DNA of 64,000 bases from Siminovitchia thermophila (GCF_016909185.1 NZ_JAFBFH010000003.1:155683-219682); one strand, 5' to 3'. Shown: positions 1 through 8,717, counted from the stretch's first letter. The notes: generated from the letters alone by a model not told the origin. Program-made: numbers and translations.

Positions 1-1082
1 GTTCCTGCCCCACGAAGAATAATTTCACCAACTTCACCTCGTTGAACATCTTTCCCCTGATCATCCACCAAACGGATTTCACAATGTAACGCAGCTCTTT
101 TGCCAATGCTTCCCGACTTTCTCTTATGATCATCAAATCCTAAAATTGTCCCATTGGGCCCCGCCTCGGTCAGACCGTATACACAAGTGAAATTCTCCGT
201 GCCAAATTGAGCTTGGACACGGGCTATCTCTTTCTCGGACAATGGTGCTCCGCCGTATACCCAATATTGCATCGATGAAAGATCATACTTATATATTTCT
301 GGATGCCTTGAACTGGCAAGATATGCAATAGGTGCGCCAAAAAAATGCGTTGTCTGCTCACGCTGAACGGTTTCCAGCAATAATTCCGGTGTAAACGATG
401 GAACGAGTACATGTGTGGCACCCACATACGTCCCCGCCATAAGAAATAAATGGAGCGGGGCTGAATGGCTTAACGGCATCATGTGAAGAATTCTGCTTTC
501 TGGCTTTAAGCACATTTCCACACTGATAGTGACAGCAACCGTCAAGATGTTGCGATAAGTAAAAAGCACTCCTTTTGGTTCCCCGGTTGTTCCAGATGTA
601 TACAGTATGGATGCTTCATCATCTTCCGACAAACCGCATTCGATATCATCAGGTGACCCTTCGGCAATCAGCGAGTCCAAAGATAGCCAGCCACCAACCG
701 TCTCACCTGTTTTTATGCATAAAAGGCCTGTTTCCGGGAGCCCGCTTACCTGTTCAAAAAGCATATGATGTGTGATAAAAACACTCGCTTCGCAATGCCC
801 CAATATATAATCGATTTCCCGGCGAACAAGCTTTGGATGAACGGGAACGGTAATCGCGCCAATTCGCTGGACAGCAAAATATGCATATAAAAACTCTTTC
901 ACGTTCGGCAAATGCAAGATGACTTTATCGCCCGGTTTAACCCCGATATTTCGCAAACTATGGGCGAGCTGATTCACCTGGCGGTTCCATTCCGAATATG
1001 TAATTCGTTCTTCAGGTGTTACGATCCCTTCGTGATTCGGATACTTTCCTGACATAACCGCCAGCAAATTGGGTATATTCAT
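1..1082 (-). CDS. Acyl-CoA synthetase (AMP-forming), 3' part outside window
   Basis: About 360 N-terminal codons are visible; the gene runs off the left edge. Reading leftward from the ATG at 1082 the protein starts MNIPNLLAVMSGKYPN and carries the adenylate-forming P-loop LYTSGTTGEPKG (about residues 160-171) and the later YGLTEAGP motif (near residue 295). These place it in the ANL superfamily of fatty-acid or acyl-CoA ligases, which activate a carboxylic acid with ATP to acyl-AMP and then to acyl-CoA. Its ATG overlaps the TGA stop of the upstream MerR gene (ATGA), so the two are translationally coupled. Substrate cannot be read from the sequence; a MerR partner with this operator suggests acyl or branched-chain degradation (inference). 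The C-terminal lid domain is not in the window. Confidence 0.9.
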   Translation of the reverse strand, partial: MNIPNLLAVMSGKYPNHEGIVTPEERITYSEWNRQVNQLAHSLRNIGVKPGDKVILHLPNVKEFLYAYFAVQRIGAITVPVHPKLVRREIDYILGHCEASVFITHHMLFEQVSGLPETGLLCIKTGETVGGWLSLDSLIAEGSPDDIECGLSEDDEASILYTSGTTGEPKGVLFTYRNILTVAVTISVEMCLKPESRILHMMPLSHSAPLHLFLMAGTYVGATHVLVPSFTPELLLETVQREQTTHFFGAPIAYLASSRHPEIYKYDLSSMQYWVYGGAPLSEKEIARVQAQFGTENFTCVYGLTEAGPNGTILGFDDHKRKSGSIGKRAALHCEIRLVDDQGKDVQRGEVGEIILRGAG

Positions 1083-1468
1083 CTTTCGCTGCACTCCAAT
1101 TCTTTTAATTTTTTTTGAAACATCACAAGTAATTGCTCCATTTCCCCACGAATTTCTTCCAGCTCTGCTATTCGTTCATTCACCTCCATGATTTTTTCCT
1201 CGCCATACTCGATCGTTCGTTTCAACTGTTTTTTTTCAGTTCGATCTATTTGGAATAATTCAAGCATTTCGCGAATTTCTTCCAGTTGAAAGCCATATTT
1301 TTTCCCGCGAAATATAAGCTGCAGGCGTATTTTCTCTCTTTTTGAAAAAATCCGCCGCCCGTTCTCCCTTCTTTTTGGTGCAAGCAAACCGATCTCTTCA
1401 TAGTAACGTATCGTTCTGGTCGAAATATTAAATTGTTTGGCAAGCTCCGAAATAGAATATGTTTCCAT
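1079..1468 (-). CDS. MerR-family transcriptional regulator
   Basis: A protein of 129 aa. The N-terminal winged helix begins YSISELAKQFNISTRTIRYYEEIGLL, the classic MerR DNA-binding signature, followed by a long coiled-coil dimerisation helix (about residues 70-125, rich in E, K and L). There is no C-terminal cysteine-rich or large ligand domain, so the effector is not evident. I chose the ATG at 1468 because AAAGGTGGGG lies just before it; an in-frame ATG at 1504 has no such site. The gene overlaps the acyl-CoA synthetase start. The promoter at 1503-1533 has the operator between its -35 and -10 boxes, so autoregulation is expected. It resembles regulators such as LiuR that control acyl-CoA and leucine degradation genes (family knowledge, not proven here). 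Confidence 0.88.
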   Translation of the reverse strand: METYSISELAKQFNISTRTIRYYEEIGLLAPKRRENGRRIFSKREKIRLQLIFRGKKYGFQLEEIREMLELFQIDRTEKKQLKRTIEYGEEKIMEVNERIAELEEIRGEMEQLLVMFQKKLKELECSER

Positions 1469-1502
1469 ATCCCCCACCTTTGCAAGAAATTCTGATAGTA
1501 AC

Positions 1503-1533
1503 ATTGTAGCATTGACGTTAACGTAAACATCAA
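1503..1533 (-). promoter_or_regulatory. MerR-type promoter with 19-bp spacer and internal dyad operator
   Basis: On the minus strand a -35 box TTGATG (1528-1533) and a -10 box TACAAT (1503-1508) are 19 bp apart. The spacer contains the near-perfect palindrome TTTACGTTAACGTCAA (1512-1527, one mismatch). A 19-20 bp spacer with a dyad inside it is the hallmark of promoters activated by MerR proteins twisting the DNA. It lies 34 bp upstream of the merR start. Confidence 0.75.
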
Positions 1534-1573
1534 CCTATATTTTGTTTTTTCCGAAAAAATAAGCTCAATAGAA

Positions 1574-2240
1574 GAGGCTAGGACACAACTAAATCAGCTG
1601 ATGAAAAAACGAACCATAAAGTGAAACTTCAATCAGTAGGCGTTTTCTTCCTCTCCTACTGAATGTTGGTTGAACCAATCGGGCATTTAGGTGCCGTTTT
1701 CTCACACTTGGACCTTTTGTATTCACTCAAGATTTTGAAGTAGTGTATATGGCACCTTACATGCCGGATCAAGTGAAACTTCATTCAGTAGGGCTCCTAC
1801 TGAATGTTAGTTGAACCAATCGAGCATTTAGGTGCCGTTTTCTCACACTTAGACCTTTTGTATTCACTCAAGATTTTGAAGTGGTGTATATGGCACCTTA
1901 CATGCCGGATCAATGGTCCCTGTGTATAATGCGCAAGCTTTTAGCGTCGTCAACATATGTAGAATAGCTCGAGATGAAGATCCCGCAGGAAAAGCGACCT
2001 TTGCTTTCCAAGGATGTTGAAGAGACCTGCGGAAAGCGAAATATGTTGACGTAGCGATGATAGGGATTTTTTTACACTATAAGAGAGTATAAAATGTTTA
2101 TGGATTATAGTATAAGAAAAACGATGGCTTTCGCTAAAAGATTGGCGACAAGCCAAGTTTTTCTCAACACAAATAAACCGAACAATTATAAATGAATTGT
2201 TCGGCTTTTGCTATTTCGTATTTGCTTATGTCCCAAACTC
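1574..2240. repeat. Dispersed repeat R1, copy A (667 bp, internally duplicated)
   Basis: This fills the gap between the MerR promoter and bkdB. The left end reads GAGGCTAGGACACAAC and the right end, inverted, reads GAGTTTGGGACATAAG, so the element has imperfect terminal inverted repeats. Inside, a unit of about 145 bp occurs twice in tandem (about 1620-1771 and 1772-1912), each with inverted AGGTGCC and GGCACCT boxes. Then follow a GC-rich part with ATCCCGCAGGA and CCTGCGGAAAGCG, and a hairpin CCGAACAATT/AATTGTTCGG (about 2177-2204) that may terminate bkd transcription. Related copies lie at 32660-33018 and, inverted, 56908-57272. No convincing coding sequence was seen in it. Confidence 0.8.
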
Positions 2241-2249
2241 GAAAAATCT

Positions 2250-3503
2250 TTAATATACTGAAGTATTTTCTTTCGACATATTTTCCAAAATTTCCTTAAC
2301 ACGCTTTAAAAAACGGCCGCAAACGAGCCCGTCAAGAATCCGGTGATCCAGTGACAAACACATATTGACCATGTCACGGATAGCAATGGCATTGTTGCTT
2401 ATGACAATCGGCCGCTTTACAATCGATTCAATCTGCAAGATCGCTGCCTGCGGATAATTAATGATCCCCATAGACTGGACAGAGCCGAATGACCCTGTAT
2501 TATTCACTGTAAAAGTGCCGCCTTCCACATCTTCTTTTTGTAAGGCGCCGGTTCTCGCTTTGACAGCCAGCTCATGAATCTCTTTGGCAATTCCTTTAAT
2601 TGATTGTTCGTCTGCATGTTTTATGACCGGGACAAATAACGAATCTTCACTTGCGACAGCAATGGAAAGATTGATGTCTTTTTTCTGGACGATTTTGTCT
2701 CCGGCCCACATGGAATTCATCATTGGAAACTCTTTTAACGCTTGGGCAACAGCTTTGACAAAAAACGCAAAATAAGTAAGGTTGAATCCTTCCTGGCGTT
2801 TAAAATCTTCTTTTATAGCGTCCCTGTACTTGACAAGATCTGTTACATCCGCCTCGATCATCATCCAGGCATGCGGAATTTCTTGCTTGCTGCGCACCAT
2901 ATTTGCGGCAATCGCCTTTCTAATGCCGGTAACAGGAATGTCAACATCCCCAGTGGAATGCGGTATTGCGGTTTTTTGCAAGAAAGGCTCTTTTGTCGCT
3001 TCTCCGCTTTTTGGAATGTTGCCGGAATCGATCAATCTTTGCAAGTCCTTGCGGGTAATCCTGCCGTCTCTACCGCTTCCTGTCACTTGGGACAAATCAA
3101 TGTTATATTCCTGGGACATCCGGACAACTGCAGGAGAATAACGCGCTTTGGCTCTTTGCTTTTTCGGTTTCTTTTCGTCCGCAGTGTTTTGAGGAGAGGA
3201 GGTGTCTTGCTTGGCAACAGAAGGGGCACTTTCGGCCTCTGGCTTGTTTTTAGCGCCTCCACCTTCTGTTTCAATTGTGCATATAACTTCCCCGACAGCA
3301 AGTGTTTCATCTTCCTCGGCAATCAGTTCTTTAATCGTTCCTGTAAACGAAGAAGGGATTTCGGCATTCACTTTATCTGTCAATACTTCAGCAATCGGAT
3401 CATATTTATTGACGTGATCCCCCGGTTTGACGAGCCATTTGCTGATTGTTCCTTCAGTGACGCTTTCACCCAACTGCGGCATTGTAATATTTTTCAAAGC
3501 CAA
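2250..3503 (-). CDS. bkdB: Branched-chain 2-oxoacid dehydrogenase E2 (lipoamide acyltransferase)
   Basis: A protein of 417 aa. It transfers the acyl group made by E1 from lipoyl-lysine to CoA in the branched-chain 2-oxoacid dehydrogenase complex in the cytosol. Domains in order: an N-terminal lipoyl domain with the modified lysine in EVLTDKVNAEIPS (about residues 35-50), a flexible linker, the peripheral E1/E3-binding domain (RYSPAVVRMSQEYNIDLSQV, about 120-155), and a catalytic acyltransferase domain ending with the active-site SLDHRILDG. The start is a TTG at 3503 with AAAGGGAG 10 nt upstream, giving MALKNITMPQLGES; the upstream in-frame start at 3548 lacks support. It is the last gene of the leucine dehydrogenase-lpdV-bkdAA-bkdAB-bkdB cluster, separated from bkdAB by about 200 nt that hold a long hairpin. 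Confidence 0.93.
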   Translation of the reverse strand: MALKNITMPQLGESVTEGTISKWLVKPGDHVNKYDPIAEVLTDKVNAEIPSSFTGTIKELIAEEDETLAVGEVICTIETEGGGAKNKPEAESAPSVAKQDTSSPQNTADEKKPKKQRAKARYSPAVVRMSQEYNIDLSQVTGSGRDGRITRKDLQRLIDSGNIPKSGEATKEPFLQKTAIPHSTGDVDIPVTGIRKAIAANMVRSKQEIPHAWMMIEADVTDLVKYRDAIKEDFKRQEGFNLTYFAFFVKAVAQALKEFPMMNSMWAGDKIVQKKDINLSIAVASEDSLFVPVIKHADEQSIKGIAKEIHELAVKARTGALQKEDVEGGTFTVNNTGSFGSVQSMGIINYPQAAILQIESIVKRPIVISNNAIAIRDMVNMCLSLDHRILDGLVCGRFLKRVKEILENMSKENTSVY

Positions 3504-3657
3504 AATGAACCAGCTCCCTTTATGCTTGATTTTCGAGTCAAGCCCCAACCAATTTCCGCATCGGCATCATTACCGTCCGGATTTTGAATTTGTTTGACAA
3601 TAAGCCCGGTGAAAAATGTGCAACATCCGCCGGAAGCTTAATAGTATTTCTCTGCTA

Positions 3658-3696
3658 AGTAGCGGCCCTCCCCCATTAAAAATGGTAGGGGCTACT
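3658..3696 (-). promoter_or_regulatory. Long hairpin between bkdAB and bkdB
   Basis: On the minus strand, AGTAGCCCCTACCATT pairs with AATGGGGGAGGGCCGCTACT around a short T-rich loop. It sits just after the bkdAB stop and before bkdB. There is no clear T-run after it, so it may stabilise or process the mRNA, or attenuate bkdB, rather than simply terminate. Confidence 0.55.
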
Positions 3697-3707
3697 ATAT
3701 TGAATAC

Positions 3708-4691
3708 TTAAAAATCTGCAAGCTCCCGCATCGCTTTTTCGACTTTGTCAGGGTTGACCATAAAATACTTTTCCATTGTCGGCGCGTAAGGCATAGCTGG
3801 AACATCCGGGCCAGCAAGCCTCTTTATTGGAGCATCCAGATCAAAAAGACAATGCTCGGAGATAATTGCTGCCACTTCGCTCATGATGCTGCCTTCTTTA
3901 TTATCTTCCGTTACAAGCAGAACTTTTCCCGTTTTGGATGCAGCATCAATAATGGCTTGCTTATCTAGCGGATAAACTGTTCGCAAATCCAAAATATGAG
4001 TTTCAATACCGTCTTGCGCCAAACGTTCGGCAGCCTGAAGCGCAAAATGGACACATAATCCGTATGTGATGACCGTAATGTCATCTCCTTCACGTTTCAC
4101 ATCTGCTTTTCCGATAGGCACGATGTACTCCTCTTCCGGCACATGCCCTTTAATGAGCCTGTATGCCCGTTTATGTTCAAAAAACAGCACCGGATCCTCG
4201 TCGCGGATGGCTGCCTTCAACAAACCTTTCACATCATATGGGGTTGAAGGCATGACGATCTTCAAGCCAGGCTGATTCGCAAAAATGGCTTCCACCGATT
4301 GGGAATGATAAAGCGCGCCGTGCACTCCCCCTCCGTATGGAGCGCGAATGACAATCGGACAGTTCCAATCATTGTTCGATCTGTACCTGATACGGGCGGC
4401 TTCGGATATAATTTGATTGATGGCAGGCATAATAAAATCAGCGAACTGCATCTCGGCAACCGGCCTGTATCCGTACATGGCAGCACCGATTCCGACGCCG
4501 GCAATCGCTGATTCGGCAAGGGGCGTATCAATGACCCGTTCTTCTCCGAACTGCTCATACAACCCTTGGGTTGCTTTAAACACCCCGCCCTTTCTCCCGA
4601 CATCTTCACCAAGCACGAATACTTTATCGTCCCGCTCCATCTCTTCTTTCAGCGCCATCGTTACTGCTTCAATATAAGAGATTACCGTCAT
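3708..4691 (-). CDS. bkdAB: Branched-chain 2-oxoacid dehydrogenase E1 beta subunit
   Basis: A protein of 327 aa, the usual size for the family. With BkdAA it forms the thiamine-diphosphate E1 that decarboxylates 2-oxoisovalerate, 2-oxoisocaproate and 2-oxo-3-methylvalerate. Typical segments are the N-terminal FVLGEDVGRKGGVF, the ThDP-side MQFADFIMPAINQI (about residue 80), and the C-terminal RLAGPDVPAMPYAPTMEKYF, all found in transketolase-like E1 beta chains. Its ATG overlaps the end of bkdAA by 4 nt (ATGA), implying coupled synthesis of the two E1 chains in equal amounts. The products, isobutyryl-, isovaleryl- and 2-methylbutyryl-CoA, prime branched-chain fatty acids in Bacillaceae. Confidence 0.95.
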   Translation of the reverse strand: MTVISYIEAVTMALKEEMERDDKVFVLGEDVGRKGGVFKATQGLYEQFGEERVIDTPLAESAIAGVGIGAAMYGYRPVAEMQFADFIMPAINQIISEAARIRYRSNNDWNCPIVIRAPYGGGVHGALYHSQSVEAIFANQPGLKIVMPSTPYDVKGLLKAAIRDEDPVLFFEHKRAYRLIKGHVPEEEYIVPIGKADVKREGDDITVITYGLCVHFALQAAERLAQDGIETHILDLRTVYPLDKQAIIDAASKTGKVLLVTEDNKEGSIMSEVAAIISEHCLFDLDAPIKRLAGPDVPAMPYAPTMEKYFMVNPDKVEKAMRELADF

Positions 4692-5701
4692 AAAAGTTCC
4701 CCCTGCTCCCCTTCGTAATACACATACTTCAAGGCGTGTTCCGGGGCTGCATACGGAGCTTCTTCCGCATAATCCGTCGCCTCGTTCACCTGTTTCATGA
4801 CCCGATCGTTGATTTCTTTTTCCATTTCATCTGTCATGACGCCACTTTCTTTTAAGTAAGCTCCAAACAAAATAATCGGGTCTTGGCTTTTCGCCTTTGC
4901 GACCTCGTCTGGAGACCGATAAAAGCGATCATCATCATCTGATGAATGTGCAGTAAGCCTGTTGCACATCGTTTCAATCAATGTCGGGCCTTCTCCTCTC
5001 ATGCACCGTTCTCTCGCTTCCTTGATAACCTTGTACACTTCAAGAGGGTCATTGCCATCGACTGTGATTCCCGGCATGCCGTATCCAACTGCGCGATCCG
5101 ATACTTTTTCACAAGCGAGCTGTTTTTCAACCGGAACTGAAATGGCATATTTGTTGTTTTCACACATGAAAATAACAGGGAGTTTATGAACCCCTGCGAA
5201 ATTGGCTCCTTCATGGAAATCACCTTGGTTTGATGAGCCTTCTCCAAACGTAACAAAAGCAACAAGATCTTTTTTATCCATACGCGCAGCAAGCGCCACG
5301 CCAACAGCGTGGGGAACTTGTGTTGTAACAGGCGACGATCCTGTCACGATCCTGTTTTTCTTTTGCCCAAAATGTCCGGGCATTTGCCGTCCTCCCGAAT
5401 TGGGATCTTCCGCTTTGGCAAAAGCGGAAAGGAGTACTTCCTTTGGTGTCATGCCAAATGATAATACGGCGGCAAGATCCCGATAGTAAGGAAGTATGTA
5501 ATCTTGCTGACGATCAAGCGCGAAAGCCGCCCCCACTTGAGCCGCTTCCTGGCCTTGGCATGAAATGACGAACGGAATCTTTCCGGAACGATTCAAGAGC
5601 CACATCCGCTCATCAATCCGCCGGGCGAGCACCATTACCTCATACATGTTCAATACTTCCTGATCACTTAATCCGAGTTCTTTATGACGATTTTTTGCCA
5701 T
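4688..5701 (-). CDS. bkdAA: Branched-chain 2-oxoacid dehydrogenase E1 alpha subunit
   Basis: A protein of 337 aa. The thiamine-diphosphate motif GDG-N30-NN appears as GEGSSNQGDFHEG followed by CENNKYAISVP (about residues 155-190). The sequence HSSDDDDRFYRSPDE near residue 265 corresponds to the phosphorylation-loop region of branched-chain and acetoin E1 alpha proteins. The assignment to branched-chain rather than pyruvate dehydrogenase rests on leucine dehydrogenase and lpdV being upstream. It starts at an ATG 21 nt after lpdV and overlaps bkdAB at its 3' end. Confidence 0.94.
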   Translation of the reverse strand: MAKNRHKELGLSDQEVLNMYEVMVLARRIDERMWLLNRSGKIPFVISCQGQEAAQVGAAFALDRQQDYILPYYRDLAAVLSFGMTPKEVLLSAFAKAEDPNSGGRQMPGHFGQKKNRIVTGSSPVTTQVPHAVGVALAARMDKKDLVAFVTFGEGSSNQGDFHEGANFAGVHKLPVIFMCENNKYAISVPVEKQLACEKVSDRAVGYGMPGITVDGNDPLEVYKVIKEARERCMRGEGPTLIETMCNRLTAHSSDDDDRFYRSPDEVAKAKSQDPIILFGAYLKESGVMTDEMEKEINDRVMKQVNEATDYAEEAPYAAPEHALKYVYYEGEQGELL

Positions 5702-5722
5702 TTATTTTCCCCCCCGTGTAAT

Positions 5723-7147
5723 TTATGAATGGATAGCCTGTCCGTCAACAGCAAGGGCGGCTTCTCCGATCGCTTCGCTTAATGACGGGTGTGGATGGAT
5801 GGAGTTTGCGACCTCCCATGGCGTTGCATCCAGGATTCGCGCAAGCCCGGCTTCCGATATCATATCCGTTGCATGAGGGCCAATGATATGTATTCCCAAA
5901 ATATCATTCGTCTTTACGTCGGCGATTATTTTTACAAATCCGTCCGTGTCGCCATACACAAGTGCCTTTCCAATTGCTTTGAATGAAACATTTCCTGTTT
6001 TGACTTGATGTCCCAGCTCCTTGGCCTCTTCTTCCGTTAAGCCGACACTTGCTATTTCCGGATTGCTGTAAACACATCTCGGCACGTCTTTATATTGAAT
6101 AGGTGATGGGTCTTGGCGCGTAATATGCTCGACAGCCTTTATTCCCTCATAAGAAGCCACATGAGCAAGCTGGAGCCCCCCAATCACATCTCCAATCGCA
6201 TAAATATGCGATTCCTTCGTTTGGTAGTTTTTATTCACTTTAATAAATCCGTTGTCAAGCTCGATATCTGTATTTTGCAGACCGAGATTTTCCGTATTTG
6301 GCCGGCGTCCTACGGAAACGAGTATTTTTTCGGCCGCAAAAGTCTGCTCCTCTCCCTTGACAATGGCAGAAATGGCGATCGAACCATTCATTTTTTGTAT
6401 TGTTTCAGGAAGGACCTTGGCATTGGCAACTACCTTGACCTTCTTTTTCTTTAAAATTCTTTGCATTTCTTTGGAAATATCACGATCCTCATTAGGCAAA
6501 ATGCGGTCTGCATATTCCATAATGGTTACTCCCAACCCAAAATCCGATAGCATGGAAGCCCATTCGATGCCGAGCACTCCTCCGCCAATAATTAAAACAG
6601 ACTTTGGAAGCTGCTTTAATTCCAGTGCTTCATCAGACGTTAAAACAGATGTACCGTCGATGTCCAGCCCCGGCAAAGATTTTGGTCGCGACCCGGAGGC
6701 AATGATGACATTTTTCGGAATAAGCATTTCATTTTCTTCACCACTGTCCATTTCCACTGAAACAGTGCCCGGCAGTGGAGAAAAAATGGAAGGGCCCAAA
6801 ATTCTGCCGATACCATGATAAACATCAATTTTTCCCTTTTTCATTAAATGCTGCACACCTTTGTACAGCGTGGCGATAATACCATTTTTTCTTTCTTGCG
6901 CTTTTGCAAAATTCAAATGGACACTTTCAGCAGTCACGCCAAAGTCCTCACTTCGTTTAGCTGTTGCATATACTTCTGCGGTGCGAAGCAGCGCTTTACT
7001 CGGAATGCAACCTTTATGCAAACATGTGCCGCCGATCCGGTCTTTTTCCACAAGTGCCGTTTTGAGACCCAACTGTGAAGCGCGGATGGCAGCAACATAT
7101 CCCCCTGTACCCCCGCCGATAATAACGAGGTCATACTCTTTTGCCAT
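5723..7147 (-). CDS. lpdV: Dihydrolipoyl dehydrogenase (E3) of the branched-chain complex
   Basis: A protein of 474 aa. It reoxidises dihydrolipoamide with NAD+ through FAD and a redox disulfide. Visible features are the N-terminal FAD fold GGGTGGYVAAIRA, the redox cysteines in GGTCLHKGCIPSKALL (about residues 40-55), the NAD-binding GGGVLGIEWASM (about 185), and the C-terminal catalytic HPHPSLSEAIGEAA. GAGGTAAGAA precedes the ATG. The cluster order leucine dehydrogenase-lpdV-bkdAA marks it as LpdV rather than PdhD. Confidence 0.94.
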   Translation of the reverse strand: MAKEYDLVIIGGGTGGYVAAIRASQLGLKTALVEKDRIGGTCLHKGCIPSKALLRTAEVYATAKRSEDFGVTAESVHLNFAKAQERKNGIIATLYKGVQHLMKKGKIDVYHGIGRILGPSIFSPLPGTVSVEMDSGEENEMLIPKNVIIASGSRPKSLPGLDIDGTSVLTSDEALELKQLPKSVLIIGGGVLGIEWASMLSDFGLGVTIMEYADRILPNEDRDISKEMQRILKKKKVKVVANAKVLPETIQKMNGSIAISAIVKGEEQTFAAEKILVSVGRRPNTENLGLQNTDIELDNGFIKVNKNYQTKESHIYAIGDVIGGLQLAHVASYEGIKAVEHITRQDPSPIQYKDVPRCVYSNPEIASVGLTEEEAKELGHQVKTGNVSFKAIGKALVYGDTDGFVKIIADVKTNDILGIHIIGPHATDMISEAGLARILDATPWEVANSIHPHPSLSEAIGEAALAVDGQAIHS

Positions 7148-7210
7148 TTCTTACCTCCTCATACCCCATTTTCAGACATGACACTCATAACTTTTCCTAA
7201 AAAAACTTGT

Positions 7211-8308
7211 CTAAATCCGGTGATGGAGAATGTGCTTATCATTTAATAAAAACTGACTTCTGGAATTTTTTAGCTTTTCTATTCTTTCTTCGGCCATGCG
7301 ATCAGCCGCCATATATGTAGGGATGTTATCCCGTTTTGAGATCATGATCACTTTCTCAACATTGTTGTATATCGTTTCCACCTTCTTTAACGCCCGCTCT
7401 TTATTATATCCGTAAAGTTCATCCGCCACATTAATGACCCCACCGGCGTTAATGACATAATCAGGGGCGTAAACGATCCCCTTTTCATGTATGATGTCGC
7501 CGTGCCTATTTTCTTTTAACTGATTGTTTGCGGAACCAGCAATGACTTTTACCTTTAATTGCGGGATTGTATCATCATTAATCACGGCTCCAAGGGCACA
7601 AGGAGAAAAAATGTCTGCCTCTACTCCATAGATATCACTCGGATCAGCAGTATTTGCGTCAAAAGCTTCTACTGCGCGATTTACAGCCTCCTTATTAATA
7701 TCCGTCACAACAAGACGGGCACCTTCTTCGTGCAAGTAACGGCATAGCTCAAAGGCAACATTGCCGACACCTTGGACAGCCACTGTTCGGCCCTCTAACG
7801 AATCTGTTCCAAATGCCTCTTTGGCAGCTGCTTTCATTCCGACATAGCAGCCATAGGCGGTGACCGGGGACGGATTTCCGGACGAACCGAATGCCGGAGA
7901 AATTCCGGTAACAAAATTCGTTTCTTCATGGATGAGATCCATATCTTGGACAGATGTTCCAACGTCTTCTGCCGTGATATAGCGCCCGTTTAATCCTTGT
8001 ATGTATCGCCCAAAAGCCCTGAACATCTCTTCATTTTTGTCTTTTTTCGGATCACCCATGATCACAGCTTTTCCGCCACCCAGGCTTAAGCCGGCTGCTG
8101 CATTTTTATAAGTCATTCCCCTTGCGAGCCGCAATGCATCCTGAATGGCCGCTTCTTCACTATCGTATGTCCACATTCTTGTGCCGCCAAGGGCGGGACC
8201 CAAAGTAGTGTCATGAATAGCTATAATGGCCTTTAACCCAGACTGCTCATCATGGCAAAATACCAATTGTTCATAGTCATGCTCTGCCAGGTTTTGAAAT
8301 ATGTTCAC
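7211..8308 (-). CDS. bcd: Leucine dehydrogenase (branched-chain amino acid dehydrogenase)
   Basis: A protein of 365 aa, matching the 364-367 aa usual for Bacillus leucine dehydrogenases. It deaminates leucine, isoleucine and valine to 2-oxoacids with NAD+, feeding the Bkd complex encoded next. The catalytic lysine loop is in [20 protein letters not shown], the glycine-rich [14 protein letters not shown] is nearby, and the NAD fold is [15 protein letters not shown] chose the GTG at 8308 because GGGGGG lies 7 nt before it and the product begins [15 protein letters not shown] as expected; the frame stays open 40 codons further upstream without support. It is the first gene of the cluster. Phosphotransbutyrylase and butyrate kinase genes, usually flanking it in B. 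subtilis, are absent. Confidence 0.94.
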   Translation of the reverse strand: MNIFQNLAEHDYEQLVFCHDEQSGLKAIIAIHDTTLGPALGGTRMWTYDSEEAAIQDALRLARGMTYKNAAAGLSLGGGKAVIMGDPKKDKNEEMFRAFGRYIQGLNGRYITAEDVGTSVQDMDLIHEETNFVTGISPAFGSSGNPSPVTAYGCYVGMKAAAKEAFGTDSLEGRTVAVQGVGNVAFELCRYLHEEGARLVVTDINKEAVNRAVEAFDANTADPSDIYGVEADIFSPCALGAVINDDTIPQLKVKVIAGSANNQLKENRHGDIIHEKGIVYAPDYVINAGGVINVADELYGYNKERALKKVETIYNNVEKVIMISKRDNIPTYMAADRMAEERIEKLKNSRSQFLLNDKHILHHRI

Positions 8309-8399
8309 CGGACAACCCCCCACTTTCTTATTTATGAAGTTGCTTATTGAAGCCGTCTGCCGACTGTACTGGAAATATGAATGAGACTTATCATCATTG

Positions 8400-8428
8400 A
8401 TTGTAACGAAAAGCTCGGTGCTTGACAA
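8400..8428 (-). promoter_or_regulatory. Sigma-A promoter of the leucine dehydrogenase-bkd cluster
   Basis: On the minus strand TTGTCA (8423-8428) and TACAAT (8400-8405) are exactly 17 bp apart, about 92 bp before the GTG start. No -24/-12 (TGGCAC-N5-TTGC) element was seen, whereas the B. subtilis bkd operon uses sigma-L and BkdR. Confidence 0.75.
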
Positions 8429-8480
8429 ATGTTACCGATAGGATATGATTTTTTTGAAGTATTTTTTCAAGGAGATGTAT

Positions 8481-8717
8481 ATGGCACGAATTATTGCACT
8501 TATTATATTATTGCTCCCAGGGATTTTGGCTGGCTATGGCATCAAATTGATGAGGGATATGCTGTTCGGAATTTTACAGTCTCCTTTTCCGAGTTTGGGG
8601 ATTCAATTTCTTGCCGGGCTTGTTTTTTTTATTGTCGGCTTAGGTTTTATAGGAGGTTTTATTTTACATCGGGACCGAAAAAGAAATAAGGTACAGGAAC
8701 GCTTCAAAAAAAGATAA
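8481..8717 (+). CDS. yqzF: Small membrane protein YqzF (DUF2627)
   Basis: A 78-aa protein starting MARIIALIILLLPGILAGYG with two predicted membrane helices (about residues 3-20 and 43-66) and a strongly basic tail (HRDRKRNKVQERFKKR). AAGGAG sits 6 nt before the ATG at 8481; a longer frame from 8445 lacks a ribosome-binding site. Divergent from leucine dehydrogenase and convergent with the phosphodiesterase gene, as in other bacilli where this DUF2627 gene lies beside spo0A. Function unknown. Confidence 0.8.
   Translation: MARIIALIILLLPGILAGYGIKLMRDMLFGILQSPFPSLGIQFLAGLVFFIVGLGFIGGFILHRDRKRNKVQERFKKR

Noticed and set aside
2160..2210. CCGAACAATT hairpin as a dedicated bkd terminator
   Set aside because: The same hairpin is part of every R1 copy, including those not next to bkd, so it belongs to the repeat even if it can terminate transcription.
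2742..3587. Long open frame of 281 codons on the plus strand
   Set aside because: It lies opposite the well-supported bkdB gene and has an unusual composition and no ribosome-binding site; it is a shadow of the coding strand.
6252..6818. Open frame of 188 codons on the plus strand
   Set aside because: Antisense to lpdV, serine and proline rich, with no family motifs.
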